This document shows, in pieces, positions 28,001 through 40,322 of a stretch of DNA of 64,000 nt; position 1 is the first letter of the stretch; each line of letters starts with the position of its first letter. The DNA comes from Globomyces pollinis-pini. Taxonomy: Eukaryota > Chytridiomycota > Chytridiomycetes > Rhizophydiales > Globomycetaceae. The position numbers and the translations under genes were made by a program. The notes under the pieces are model-generated. The model was given only the letters and a program-made list of their open reading frames with translations, searched no databases and was not told where the DNA came from. The DNA lies in the NCBI GenBank assembly GCA_025399215.1, contig MU621142.1, positions 1-64,000 on the forward strand, given 5' to 3'.

Positions 28001-31000
28001 ATACCTCCAGAATCTTTTGATACTGGTTCACCCCAGTCAATACCACCGGATTGAGAAGTAGAAACTGGCTCACCCCAATCAATCCCCTCAGCTGTTTGTG
28101 AATTACTTGCCTCAGCCGCATTGTCTTCTTCACTGGATTTTTTTTCATCAATGATTTCCAATTCAGGTAATTGATCCAGTTTATTTTGAACAATTAGCTC
28201 CAAGGCAAGCCCAGGACATCCCAATCTATCATATGACTGTGCACAATTAATCAATAAATGTGTTTCTTCTGCGGACGTAAGTTGAGGAACTTTTGCCATA
28301 ATCAAAGATTTGTAAGCCACCTTCAAATGATAGTAAAGCAAAAGAAGGTTAGGATCAAATGTATCATAGGACACATCAATCTCCATTGGCTCTTCGAGCA
28401 ATGATTGTAAAGGTCGCTAAATGTTTAGAACATAATTCATTACTGTGATTGAATAGAAAGCATTGTCTCTATTATTGTAGTACGTCCATAATATGCAAGA
28501 CACCCATCGATCACCGGCTTGACATGCATTTGGAATCAATTGCGATTTTAAAGTCTCTAATAATACTGGGCCATTTTCCCCCTCATAAACTCTACATAAA
28601 GATATTGCAAGTTGTGGATCATTCAAATTTTTTACACAAACATTGACGGCATCCTTCAGCCGGTCAGCCAGTAGGAAAAACGCTGCAGAGTATTCTCTTG
28701 ATTAAAAACTTTGATAAATACCATATCTTTGCTTCCCTAGTAATGCGTATGCATTTTTCAAAGCTGCATTTTTCCACCGGTCTTCATTAAAATCGTTCGC
28801 CAAGAACTTCATCATCTGAGCTTGCTCTGGATGCGTGGATGCTAACTTCCATAAACCAACCAGAACGTTTTTCTTCTTCAAGCCCAAGTAATATAAGGAG
28901 CAAGCCACCGGGTCATGAATACCATGGAGTCCCCAATATTGATTTCTAGCAATCACTTCAAACGTTTTTTTCTATAATTAAATAAATTTGATTGTTACTA
29001 AAAGGTTTCCATTAGAAATCCACCATCCAAATCCCAAGTTTTTTGCATCATTCCAAAGAAGTTTACCACCTGCCATTTGAGTCATAGTATCAATGATGTA
29101 TTCTTGGGAATCACTAAAGAATGCCCATGTAAAATCTCTTGCTGTTAACAAATTTAAAGTATTCATGTAGAAATGATATACTGCAGTTAACAGATACCTC
29201 CCTCCGTTCTGATCCAAAGATTTTCGATGCTCTTCAAATTTTTCAAAAGCCTTTATGAAACCAACTAGTTTATCAGCATTGGCAACGGTTGAATTAGGTA
29301 AATGCTCCAATAGATAGTCAATTTGTGTTTTTCCAAACACTCCTAATGCATTCCTAAAATTATTTAGCACAGCGGAAAGTTACAAGTCCTCTTGGTTCGA
29401 ATCACTAAATAAGTCATCATAAACTGGTTTTGTGTCTGTTGATTCTTCAGAGGAAGTTAATTTCCATAACGGGAATGGTATTTTAGAAAAAGGTTTCGAA
29501 GTTTCCAAAGATAATTTTGTGAATCGATGCAGCATGGAAAGATTATACTTTACTAAATCATATTTTCCTTATTTGTTAAAGTCAAAAAACAGTACCCCAA
29601 AGCATATAATTAAAAAGTAAATTAGGATCATGATCAGATAATCTTCCAGATTGCACAGAAGATATTTCAAACAAATGGGAAGGTATACCAGCAGCTAAAC
29701 TTTAATTCAATTGATATACCTATCTCAACCCAAGGGCTATAAATTGCAGATTTGACATTAGTAGAGACCAGCAAAGAACCATGTGAAAGCCACGCACAAG
29801 ATATTATACGTTGAGGTTCTTCAATAGGAATATTAATAGCTTCCTTCCAAATACAACCGAATTGAAAGTGACTTTTGATATATAAAGCCACAGATTGAGG
29901 AAATGCTACCAACAAAATATGTTGGCCATCATTACAAGTAAGCCAATCAATATCAACGATAGGAGAACTATATATTTAATTACAACCAAAACTCACTTGA
30001 ATTTCAATTGATATTCAAGGGTCATCTCCAATCCATCCGCTTCGTTATCCCAAATGTCAATTATATAATCATTTTCAAGATGGTGAGCTGTAAATTAAAA
30101 AATGTAGATTACCGATAGCCAATTTCCCAAAAATAGCAAATTTCACCTTAATTCTCCCTTTTGGATTCGTAAACTTGAATGAACTAATATTGATAAACGG
30201 ATCATTTAATTGAAATTCTACAGGAATGATATTTGGATTTTGAAAATGGTATATAGAAAACGTATCTTCTAAAAAGGTTGCAAAAAGTGAAGGGATTTGA
30301 TCAGCGTTTAACAAACTATCATGGTCAAGCGCATAAGTTTGAAAAAATTCAGAATTTTCAGGAAATGATTGAGTTCCAATGTGTGTGCTTTGGACGGATA
30401 GTTTATCTGTACTATTTAAAATTCATTTGATGTTTACCATAATCAATTGATACTGACCATAATGATATTAATCCTGATTTGGTGGAAGCAAGAATATAGA
30501 AACTGTTGCATTCAGAAATTTTGTTCTGAGGGTATATCATTAGTTTCGAAATGGGAGACGTAGGAAAATTATTTAATGTACCGATATACGTAACAACATC
30601 ATCTAAGGTATAGATTGATAGTTGATCCTGATAGGCTACTGCCATAGTACATCTAACGGCTACAGATTAGTAGTTTTCAAATATACCAGTGGGAATCCAA
30701 GCAAATGCCAAACATGAACTTCCAGAAGGCAATACAGTCACAATAGTTAAACCCGTGGTAGAACGAAGTCCAGACTATACATCAGCTTGATTAAATTACC
30801 TTTGGAATGCTTGCACTGAATATCGATAATTCATTTGCTTGATCAAGAAGTGCTACATATGGCATGACCGAATGACGAATAACTTCTACGATTGGGACAC
30901 GAGGACCACACCAAGATCCTACCAATAAAAGTCTTGGTGAAGACCAATCATGACTAAAAAAATCATCCAGATTCATACTGTATGAATTCAATACATGATC

Positions 31001-32459
31001 CTCATTTTGTTGTCCGAGAAATTGAATTTCGGGGGAATTATGACCTCAATGTGAGTGTACAGTTGACTTACAAGATTCTTTTGACCTATTACAAAATGAT
31101 AACACCATGCCATTAAAAAATGAATGATCGACTTCCAACACCGTATTGTCAGTTTTCATAATCAACGCAATTTTGACCACTCGTGTCGGATTAGACCCCA
31201 AACCCTATTTGAAAATAAATTTCTACTATGAAAACCTGAATTCCCCAAATAATCATAGAACCATTTGGCTTAATAGCATAGAGCATATCGGGAAATTCGT
31301 GTAAAGTGTCAGTTAGCTTTGATGGTGGGATGTGATCCAAAGTTTTCTTGAACGATTGCGCTTGATGCTCAAGGTTTAAAGCAGTAGATAAAGCACGTCC
31401 TGTTAACCAATGAATCGAACCAACTGGGAAGTTATTCTCAAATGATTCATAATTTCCAACTGATTGCTTTTGTGGATCAATTGAACCACATAGATTGAAT
31501 GTGTGAAAACCAAATCCTTGATCCGTTTCGGCCCATAGTCTAGCAATGTTATCATTACATAAAGTCAATATTGCACTTCGATGTTGTCTACGTTTAAAAA
31601 TGTATAATATCTACTTGGAATTACAAGGATATCTCCATTCGATATTGATAATTGATAACTGATGTGGCAGCAATGCAAATTCATACTGAAAATTATCTCC
31701 TGGTGAGGTGAGGTTGCGTATACATTTACCATTCTGTCGTTCGTACCAAATTAATACGTGTCGATTATCCTACTGTAAATTCCATATGATTTTACTTTTC
31801 CATAAACAGCAAAGAACTTTGAACAAGGGGAATATTGACATTTAACAGGCTGAAATGGCATTGATAGTTCAGTAGTAACTACAAATTCTGGTTTCTCTAG
31901 TGCAAGTTGAAATTGGAGTTGTTGTTGTAAAATCAAATTCTGATCCGTTTCTTCTCCATCTTTTACACTAGAAGATGAATTTGATTTCTGTAATAATTCG
32001 GGATTAATTGTTGCCCTCTTTAGTTTCAAGATACATGTAGTTTGACCAGCTACGAGTAACGTTCCATTTGATCCCCAATCAATTGATCCAATCTCACAAG
32101 GATGCTCATATATTTTTTGCTGCTTCCAGAATAAGGGAATCTCTGAGTTCATTTCCAAGTAATAGAAGTGCAGTTTTGACCCTGAAGTAAATGCAATCTA
32201 AAGTTATAATTATACTTTTATACAATATTAGTTCCAGGTTGAATAGCAACGCAATTGACTTTGTCTTCAGCAGCAATTTGTTGTAATAAGTTATAACTTC
32301 CATCATATATGTCAACGTTATTTCCTGTAGCAAATGCCTGGCTTTTAGTAATCCAAACAATCTTACAATGACTGTAGTTTCTTGCACAGTTCCAGTTGCC
32401 ACGATTGGATAATGAAAGTCATGACTATTTGGTTTTGCACCCAATGAACCTTCCAGCAT
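25085..32459 (-). CDS. Rav1 / DmX-like (rabconnectin-3) V-ATPase assembly factor
   Basis: Twenty-nine exons, starting at 32459, 32337, 32197, 31769, 31587, 31204, 31044, 30774, 30659, 30406, 30087, 29967, 29694, 29567, 29353, 28971, 28694, 28416, 27624, 27244, 27186, 26962, 26622, 26262, 26019, 25616, 25534, 25415 and 25255; stop at 25085. Product 2200 aa. N-terminal WD40 repeats are followed by the Rav1p_C region (LLGKQRYEYSAAFFLLADRL, VARNQYWGLHGIHDPVACSL-like). A repeat zone of six G(I/L)DWG(E/D) motifs comes next (27865-28086). C-terminal WD40 repeats (ILVAGGRKGNIFVLDMRQD) close the protein. The RAVE/rabconnectin complex drives reversible V1-Vo assembly of the vacuolar ATPase. Exon 20 is only 27 nt. 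Several acceptors have a closer upstream AG that would break the frame. The exact exon 19-21 arrangement is the least certain part. Confidence 0.92.
27865..28086 (-). repeat. Six G(I/L)DWG(E/D) repeats within the Rav1/DMXL protein
   Basis: Six copies of a short motif (Gly-Ile/Leu-Asp-Trp-Gly-Glu/Asp, usually followed by Pro) are spaced about 11-15 residues apart with Ser/Lys/Thr-rich spacers. The spacing is irregular and the spacers differ. The motif itself is therefore selected, and the array is not merely a recent DNA duplication. Confidence 0.85.
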
Positions 32460-32465
32460 CAAAAA

Positions 32466-32483
32466 TTATGAAGTGAACTCCAT
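32466..32483 (-). promoter_or_regulatory. Five-codon upstream ORF before RAV1/DMXL start
   Basis: ATG-GAG-TTC-ACT-TCA-TAA ends 6 bases before the ATG at 32459 that starts the conserved protein. If transcribed, it would lie in the 5' leader and could lower translation of the main frame. No splice site rescues this ATG as an N-terminal extension. Confidence 0.4.
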
Positions 32484-32991
32484 CTTCGTGTTTTATGGAT
32501 CAAATAATGAACAAATCGCATATACTTATCAGGTAAATGAAGGTGAGATTCATTGTTTTCCGTTGCATCAAGTTAATCTGGACTTGTACTAAACCAGATC
32601 GCGATACTAAACGAAATCCATCACAGAAGTTTTAAACAACTAACATTATAAATGATATAAATCAATCAGAAATTATCAATACCATTTAAGTTTATTAAGA
32701 AAGTCATTCATACGTTGATTATGCAACATCATTTCTTTCGGAATGCAGCAGTAAACATCATTTTCTTTACATCAACAATATATACCCATTACTTTCTCAT
32801 TCAATTTACTCAACTCTTATGAAGTCACTTGGGCTAAAATTGATCAAACCAAATGAAGTGGCGTGAACACAACAGACTGAACTTCAAAAAAAAATTTAAC
32901 CAAAAACAAAAGTAAGTTGAATCATGAATGGAACCAATGATTTCGATCTTGTTAATCCAATTCGATCCTAGCTGATCTCTAATCTTTGTAG
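32484..32991. other. Divergent intergenic region RAV1/cyclophilin
   Basis: About 500 bp of AT-rich DNA between the divergent RAV1-like and cyclophilin genes. It must hold both promoters. Poly-A/T runs occur near 32886-32900. No other feature is visible. Confidence 0.5.
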
Positions 32992-33545
32992 ATGTCCAAC
33001 CCAAAAGTATTCTTTGATATCACTGCTGACGGTGCCGAACTTGGCCGAATTGTCATGGAAGTAAGTCATAACGTGCATCTGATCTGGTAGCTTCGTGCTG
33101 ACGTTGTCCCAAAGACTGCTGAAAACTTCAGAGCTCTTTGCACTGGTGAAAAGGGTTTCGGTTATGCTGGATCTTCCTTCCACAGAGTTATCCCTCAATT
33201 CATGTGCCAAGGTGGAGACTTCACTAACCACAACGGTACCGGTGGTAAATCCATTTACGGAGCCAAGTTTGAAGATGAAAACTTTACTCTTAAGCACACT
33301 GGACCTGGTGTCCTTTCCATGGCCAATGCTGGTCCAGGAACTAACGGATCACAATTCTTCTTATGTACCGTTAAGACTGCTTGGTAATAGAATTTTTTCT
33401 AAGATAGAATAGGTTAGATGGTAAACATGTAGTTTTCGGATCCGTTGTTGAAGGTATGGAAGTTGTTCAAAAGATTGAAACTTTTGGATCTCAATCTGGA
33501 AAGACTTCCAAGAAGATTGTTGTTGCCAAGTGTGGTCAACTTTAA
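32992..33545 (+). CDS. Cytosolic cyclophilin A-type peptidyl-prolyl isomerase
   Basis: Exons 32992-33060, 33091-33383 and 33413-33545; 164 aa, the standard single-domain length. It contains the catalytic [16 protein letters not shown], the cyclosporin-binding region [20 protein letters not shown] and W in [13 protein letters not shown]. There is no targeting sequence. It catalyses cis-trans isomerisation of prolyl bonds and is the likely cyclosporin A receptor. It is in tandem with the next gene. Both genes have introns at identical codons (after VMEx and inside the Trp codon), so they are a recent duplicate pair. Confidence 0.97.
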
Positions 33546-33690
33546 ATGATTTGCAATATAACGTTTTGCATTAATTAGTTTTTTTTTTGTTTTTGTGTGT
33601 AAAAATTCTTTTTATTGAAAATTTGTAAGTACAAAAATCATCCATTGATATCATAAATGAAGAACCCATATTAATCTTTTATAGAATTAA

Positions 33691-34282
33691 ATGTTAGCAT
33701 TCAGATCAACACAATTCCTTCGTCAAGTTGCTAAAAATCCAAAAGTTTTCTTTGATATCACTGCTGATGGTACCGAACTTGGACGTATTGTCATGGAGGT
33801 AATTGATTTGATTTTAATCAATTCCAGCTTCGTGCTGATGTAGTTCCAAAGACTGCTGAAAACTTTAGAGCTCTTTGCACTGGTGAACCAGGCTTTGGTT
33901 ACTCTGGATCCTCATTCCACAGAGTTATTCCTCAATTCATGTGTCAAGGTGGAGACTTTACCAATCACAACGGTACTGGTGGTAAATCTATCTATGGACG
34001 AAAGTTTGATGATGAAAACTTTACACTTAAACATACTGGACCAGGAATTCTTTCAATGGCCAATGCAGGCCCAAATACAAATGGATCTCAATTCTTTATT
34101 TGTACTGAAAAGACTTCATGGTAAGTATTACTTTAACTGTTGACTTTAGGTTGGATGGTCGACATGTTGTTTTTGGATCGGTTGTTGAAGGATTGGAAGT
34201 TGTAAAAGAAATTGAAACATTAGGAAGTGCAAATGGAAAGACCTCCAAGAAAGTGGTTATTGCTAAATCTGGTGAACTTTAA
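33691..34282 (+). CDS. Cyclophilin with probable mitochondrial presequence
   Basis: Exons 33691-33798, 33828-34120 and 34150-34282; 177 aa. The cyclophilin domain is nearly identical to that of its neighbour, with [16 protein letters not shown] and [14 protein letters not shown]. It has a 15-residue extension, [15 protein letters not shown]. This extension is basic, hydroxylated and lacks acidic residues, as expected of a mitochondrial presequence. Intron positions equal those of the gene at 32992. The pair resembles a cytosolic/mitochondrial cyclophilin split created by local duplication. Confidence 0.93.
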
Positions 34283-34370
34283 ATAAACACACCAAGTATA
34301 TTTGCCTTTTGTTGAATTTATTAAGAATTGGACTCAATGTTTGTGATATATTGAATCTTTCAATGTATGA

Positions 34371-35146
34371 CTATTGATTGATATTTGATGTGTTCAAAAA
34401 TACATCTATCTCTCTATCCAAGGAAGGATTGATTGAACTTAACGGTACTACATCTGTATTCATATGTTGTGCAAACTGTTTGACAACAATGGGTATCACA
34501 TCATCAATGGTAACATTAACTTTAGTTCCATTCAAAGACAATTCTTTTGATATTGAAGTTGCATATTTACCAGGTAGATTACAAGGCACAATGTGATCAA
34601 ACCAAGACAAATCAGTATTACAATTTAATGCAAATCCATGAGATGTGATGTATCTTTGAATATGAATTCCCAATGCTGCGATTTTTCTATTTTCAATCCA
34701 AACTCCAGTATCATCCGTTGTATTTGCTTTTATTCCAAATTCTTTACAAGTTGCAATTAAAGATTTTTCTAAACGACACACATAATCTCTTACACCCAAC
34801 TGAACAATTAAAGTTAATAAAATTCACCTTGTAATGTCTTAAATCAATGATTGGATAACCAACCAATTGTCCTGGACCATGAAAAGTGATTTGACCACCC
34901 TAAGTATCAAATGATTGATTAAGATACTCTTAACGAAGCATGATAATCAGCACCTTTTTTACGTAATTCAGATTCCAATATTTTAACTTTCATTCTTCTT
35001 CCGATAGTATAAGTAGGAGGATGTTCGACTAATAGGAATACATTTGAATTAAAATTAGTGGATAAATAAGATTGTAGTTGATTCACTTTAGCGTAATTAA
35101 AATCTTTGGAGATTTTCTTGAATCCAATTGGTAATGATAATTTCAT
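34371..35146 (-). CDS. LIP2: Lipoate (octanoyl) transferase, LipB/LIP2 type
   Basis: Exons 35146-34928, 34899-34828 and 34799-34371; 239 aa, normal for the family. Conserved blocks are [14 protein letters not shown], the signature [16 protein letters not shown] (interrupted by a 28-nt intron just before it) and [14 protein letters not shown], which includes the active-site Lys region. ITSHGFALN follows, and the likely nucleophilic Cys lies in HIVPCNLPG. The enzyme moves octanoyl from acyl carrier protein to lipoate-dependent enzymes in mitochondria, the first step of protein lipoylation. The N-terminus is moderately basic, and no clear-cut presequence is visible. Confidence 0.93.
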
Positions 35147-35325
35147 TTTTTAAAAAAAAAAAGAACAACAATCTAGTACTTTGTAAAAGACAATAAACTA
35201 GTGTCATTACGTTATTTAAACTACCATAATACGTATATTAAACACAGTAATTGAACTAGACTCTGTTGAATCACGAAAATTTTCATTTCATTTCGCGACA
35301 GATTCTCTTTAAACATTGGATCTGA

Positions 35326-38300
35326 ATGACAAACTCAAATATCATCTTAGACTCTTTAAAGGATTTTCAATTGGAATTAGATAAAAGAAACTCAAATGCT
35401 TTATTGGAATTAAACAAACATATTGATGAGTTAGCTACAATACCTATAAATACTGACTTACCATTATACAGTGACTCAATAGAATTTATTTCCCCTCCAA
35501 AAGGTTTTGCTGACGCTAGTTCTCCTACTCGGAATGAAGATCTTAGTTGGCAACTTCGTCAAGACTTGGAAGAATTTCAGAAATTATCAAATAATGACTT
35601 TATTCCAGAATCTAGGAGAGAATCGGAAGACAAATCAAATAATTATAATGGATATGGTGCTCCAAGTGCTCCTTTGGAGGGGTTATATATTCCTCAATCA
35701 TTCACTTCTTCCTCTCCTTTAAATACTCAATATCAACCAAAGTTATCTTCTCCTATCAACCAAAATTCTCATCTACTGGACAATTTTGATTATAATGTGG
35801 AAAGATTATCAAAATCATCCAACAATATTGATACTCAAAATACCACTAATTCGAGAGCGCATTCTATGGAGAACAATTATCAATCTCCACGTCGAAACGA
35901 ACTGGATAATGAAAAGATCCACACTAGTTATTCCAAAGGTTACCTTTCTGACAGAAATATTCCAGTGGATCAGAATAACTCAGCGGCTGATGCAAAATTA
36001 ATGAATGGCAGTTATAGAGGAGATCTTCATAGAAATTCATTTCAAAATAATGAAGCAGTTAATAGTCAATTTGATTTAAAATCAAATAATGGGTATACTT
36101 CATCGATTCAGAATATGAATAACGCACATATCTCTCAAGATATATATGGTAGCATGGTCAACAACTATAACTCACTTCCATCTTTAAACAAGAAAGAGAA
36201 TCCCAACTATGACCCAATGTCTGATTTCACAAATAAGTTGGAGAGAATTCAAAATTTACAATCACCAATTCAAAACCAAAATACTAAGTTAAATAGGAAT
36301 TCCCCACAGAATTCAAATTTTAGGGAAGAGAAGCTAGATTTGATTGATTTAGATGTTGGAAATCAATTTTCTGATGTTTCTTCACCTTTTAAACCAACAG
36401 AGTTCTTGGCTGAAGATAATTCACGATGTATTGTTATTTCGAAATAATTATTTAGCTATCGTAAATGCACTCAGAACTCTTCAAGACAGAGTGGGTAAAT
36501 TAGAAGGTGAAAAGCTACTAGCAAAAGAAAAAATCAATGAATTGGAAAATGAATTGTTGGCCACTAGACGGTTATTATATCATAAACAAAAAGAAGGTAA
36601 ATTATTTATTTGGTTAATAAGTAAGGAAATCCAATACTGATGAATGATTCAACGATTAATCCACACTTTGCAAAAAAGGAATTACAAGATTCTAGCAAAT
36701 TACCAGTGCCTCAATCTACCACCGACGACACTCTTAACGACATCGCTGAAGCCAGAAAACGGGTTAATGAATTACGTAAAACAGTAAATCGAGCTGGTGT
36801 ATATGATAATTTTAATGAAAACACTGAAATGACAGATCCATCAATTGATCCAATATTAAAGGGCTATCAAGATGTCAACGATTTATATAACTCTGGACCA
36901 AAATTAACTACTGAAGACCTTAAGGCAAAGGTGGTACAACAAAATCGACAAACCAAAGGCGAATCTGACCAGGACAAATTAGATGATTCGGTCCGCCGTA
37001 GATCTTCTATAAGAAATAGAGAATCCACTCGTTCAAGGTCAATCAATGGTCGTAATAGTGCTACCCAGAAAAGAGTTTCAACGGAGATTCCATCTCCAAG
37101 TCAATTAGATGAAGTAGCGAAAATACAAGAGTGGGATACAATCAAAAATAATATCAAAAATGTTATAGCAGAATCTAAACTGAACAAGAAACGACAAGAT
37201 CAACCAGTAGAGATGTCTCAGCAAGTGGAGAATGTGTTAGATAGACCAAAATCACCTTTAAAATCACAACAACTTAATTCTAAGCCAAACAAGGAGTTTA
37301 TCAATGCTAATAATGAAATGAAGAAACTTCATGATGATATAGAAGCGGAAAAGAATTTGAGAAGAATGATGGTACTTTGCTCAAAGATTTAAATGATAGA
37401 TATCTGATTTGCCCAAAGATTTCTCATCTAAAGAAAAAATTGCTACAAAAAAGGTTTGAGTTGATCAATTAATACAAGTAGAAAGCAGAAACGCTGAAAG
37501 ATTCGCCTAGTTGGAAAAAATCGGACCGTCGATCTCGTTCAACGTTTCGTGATCATACACTGTCATCTTCAGCACATATTAGGAAACGCGGTCCATTGGA
37601 AGTTCCGGGAGTTGGTTTATCAGAAGATAATGCCGGGCGAGAAATGCCATTTATAGTAGGAAAGGTATTTTGTTTGAAAATGATTTTTGATTTATAGAAC
37701 ACTGGAAAATCGTTTTCTGTCACAGCAAACTTACAAAGAGTATTTTCATTGTTGAAAGCCCACAATCCAGATATGTGTTCAATATGTAGTAAACGACAAG
37801 CACCTTCTTGCAAAAACAAAGATCATTTTCTTTCTACAGGGCGTCCTGTGCATGTTTTGGAAGGTCATGATTTAACAAAACGAGATTCAGATAAACCAAA
37901 GAAAAAACAAAGTTTATCAAACAAACCTTTAATTGATTTAAATGATTCAGAAACTTCAACTGATCATAATGTATTAAAGACTCGAATTGCCACCAGTAGC
38001 AATGAGAGTTTACAGCATGTATTAGGAGTTTTGGAAACCGAATTTAAAACTGCAAGAAAGTAAGTTATTTTATCCACTCATTCAATTTAGTGAATATAAT
38101 GCACTAGTTAAACAATATGAAACTATTGCTGAATCAATGACCTCCAATACCATATCTCAATCCAATGGAACACAAACGTTAAAAGCAATTGGTGATGATT
38201 TAAGGCATGTGATTCAAAGCATGGAAACTAAAGTATTATTGGGTTTTACTAATAGTTAGAGTGATCAAATTAGTATACTACGGGATATTGTAACATCTTC

Positions 38301-38568
38301 AATGACATCCAATGGTTCAAAAAAATCTGAAAGGCAAAAGAAAAAAATTCCAAAGCGATATGAGATGGATACTATTACATCAAGATCTAGATCCAAAGAT
38401 ACGTTGCCTATGAAACCTCAAAAGTTGAATTACGATGATCCAGATTTACAACCAGTCTGGGCACATCGCCGTGTTCGAAGTCAATCCCCTGGTAGAGCCA
38501 TGGCCAGTCTAAGTTTATTGAAGAGTAGTTTTAAAGTTCAAGATGCTTTAGGAGATATGATATCTTGA
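35326..38568 (+). CDS. Cep57/Ppc89-like centrosome or spindle-pole protein
   Basis: Eight exons: 35326-36427, 36456-36596, 36626-37371, 37400-37453, 37482-37664, 37698-38059, 38091-38232, 38260-38568; 1012 aa. The first 360 residues are Asn/Ser-rich and disordered. A coiled-coil segment (ALRTLQDRVGKLEGEKLLAK, about aa 370-410) resembles the Cep57 centrosome-localisation domain. A C-terminal block with LLKAHNPDMCSICSKRQ and QHVLGVLETEFKTARKNEYN matches the Cep57 microtubule-binding domain, which is also found in fission-yeast Ppc89. Basic C-terminus. Likely role: microtubule organising centre or basal body structure. The second intron uses the second of two AG acceptors 4 nt apart; the first would give a stop. 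Confidence 0.8.
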
Positions 38569-38628
38569 ATAGATGCATTTCGTTAATGTAAAATCAATAG
38601 ACAATTCATTTGAATAAAAAAAATTATA

Positions 38629-40274
38629 TTATAATGATTTCATCCTTGGTGTCTTTGGTGATCGAGCTTTTAGTCCTGAAATCTCTTTTCGAGGAGTTAG
38701 TTTACAACTAAGTGAGAACACTGATTCGTTGATGAACCGGTTTGAAATATCGGTTTCCTATATCCTATTAATATCTGATATTCAGTTTCTTACCAATTTA
38801 TTCAGGTATGGTTCACCGTCACATGAAAATATTGAATTGGAATCTATGGTGAATTATTATAAGTTACTGTTACCTTTTTCAAAATCATAAATTTTATCTC
38901 TGATAGTATTTTCAAGTTTCAATAATGTTGGATAACATGATTTCCTGAATTTTTCCTCTTCAATGAGTTGAAAAGAAGGTTGAAATAATCTTTTAGGATC
39001 TGAGGCTTTGGATTCAAATTCTTTCATTTTTTGAAGTAATTCCTTTCGAGATTGTATCAATTGGAAAATCTCTTGACAAGATTTGTAACAATTCTTTAAT
39101 TGCTCTAATTCTTTTAATATTAATGATTCTGATCTAGGGCTATATATATCATCTTGAATTTGATCCAAAAAAGTCTGTTGTTGGATTTCTGAAATCATAC
39201 ATTTATTCCATAAATCTTTAATTTCAGTAACATACTATATAAAATAAGTTTTTAAACTATTACCAAATCGATTTTTTCTTTCATTTTAATACTCCATTGT
39301 GTACGAAGTCCATCTCGAATAATTTCATATTGTTCCAAAAATGATGGATCTTCGTTTAACTCTACTTCATCACCAATTTGTAAATCATTCCAAAGTAATT
39401 TGATTTCTGATATACATTGACAAACTTCATTTACTTTTGTTTCATACAGATTTGTAATTGATGAATTTAGATGTTTTAATTCTAAAAGAAAGTCGGTTGA
39501 TAATGACAGTGGCTTTTGTAAGATTTCTATTGGATCAGGTGGGATCATCAATAGATCAATATTTATCTGTTCAAGTTTCATTAAAATCAAATCTGTCAAA
39601 AAGTCTTTGCATTTCAAGTAGTTGTGCTCAAGACTCCTGATTGTTTGTCTTAATTCACACATTCTTGATTCCTAGATATAAGATATCATTAAAATTCTAC
39701 TCTTTCTTCATATAACTTGTTCAAGATCTGTTTAAATTCATCAATCCATGATAGTTTTAATGAGTTTTGAGAGATAAATGAATCATATTCTTGAATGTGC
39801 AATTCACTTTGTAGAGTTTCGTATTCTTGTTTATATCTAGATACCAATAATATACGTTGTTGAACTTCAGTGTCCAACTCTGTTCGTTTTTGTAACCAAT
39901 TATGTAATATTTGATTCAAGTTATCTCCTTCTACTGTTGGTGAATCAATATCCAGTTGAATGCATAGATTCTTTACTTCCATCTATGATTTTAATATCAA
40001 TTGATCAATGATACTTCAGCTTTAATTATTTCTTTAGTCAAATTGTTCCTGATCTCGGATCGAACTTCCAATAATTGTTTAACCATCGCATTCAATTCCT
40101 ATAGCGTCAGTCAAGTTCACATACCTTCAAAAGATCAATTTCACGCTTGTCCAGTCTACCATCTTCATTCACCATCTGATTATAAACTTCACAATCGTTT
40201 AAAATCGACTGTAAGGATGGTTTTACATAATTGGAAATATCGTAAGATTCGTGATTTTCAATCACTGTAAGCAT
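38629..40274 (-). CDS. Ase1/PRC1/MAP65 antiparallel microtubule bundler
   Basis: Seven exons: 40274-40125, 40098-40015, 39982-39701, 39671-39264, 39234-38874, 38843-38794, 38757-38629; 487 aa. The protein is almost wholly helical, with the family landmarks LWNDLQIGDEVELNE, FEKDSNSIFSCDGEPYL and a basic Ser/Pro tail (KARSPKTPRMKSL) with CDK-type sites. Ase1/PRC1 crosslinks antiparallel spindle microtubules at the midzone. Human PRC1 is about 620 aa, so this is a short version. The last intron is 36 nt. Its acceptor at GATATAG is preferred over an upstream TAG because only it opens the long C-terminal frame. The gene is convergent with the Cep57-like gene, with 60 bp between stops. Confidence 0.88.
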
Positions 40275-40322
40275 TCTTAATTTTTCAAAAGTCAAGTTCG
40301 TTTTTAGTTTTCTTAGAATGAA

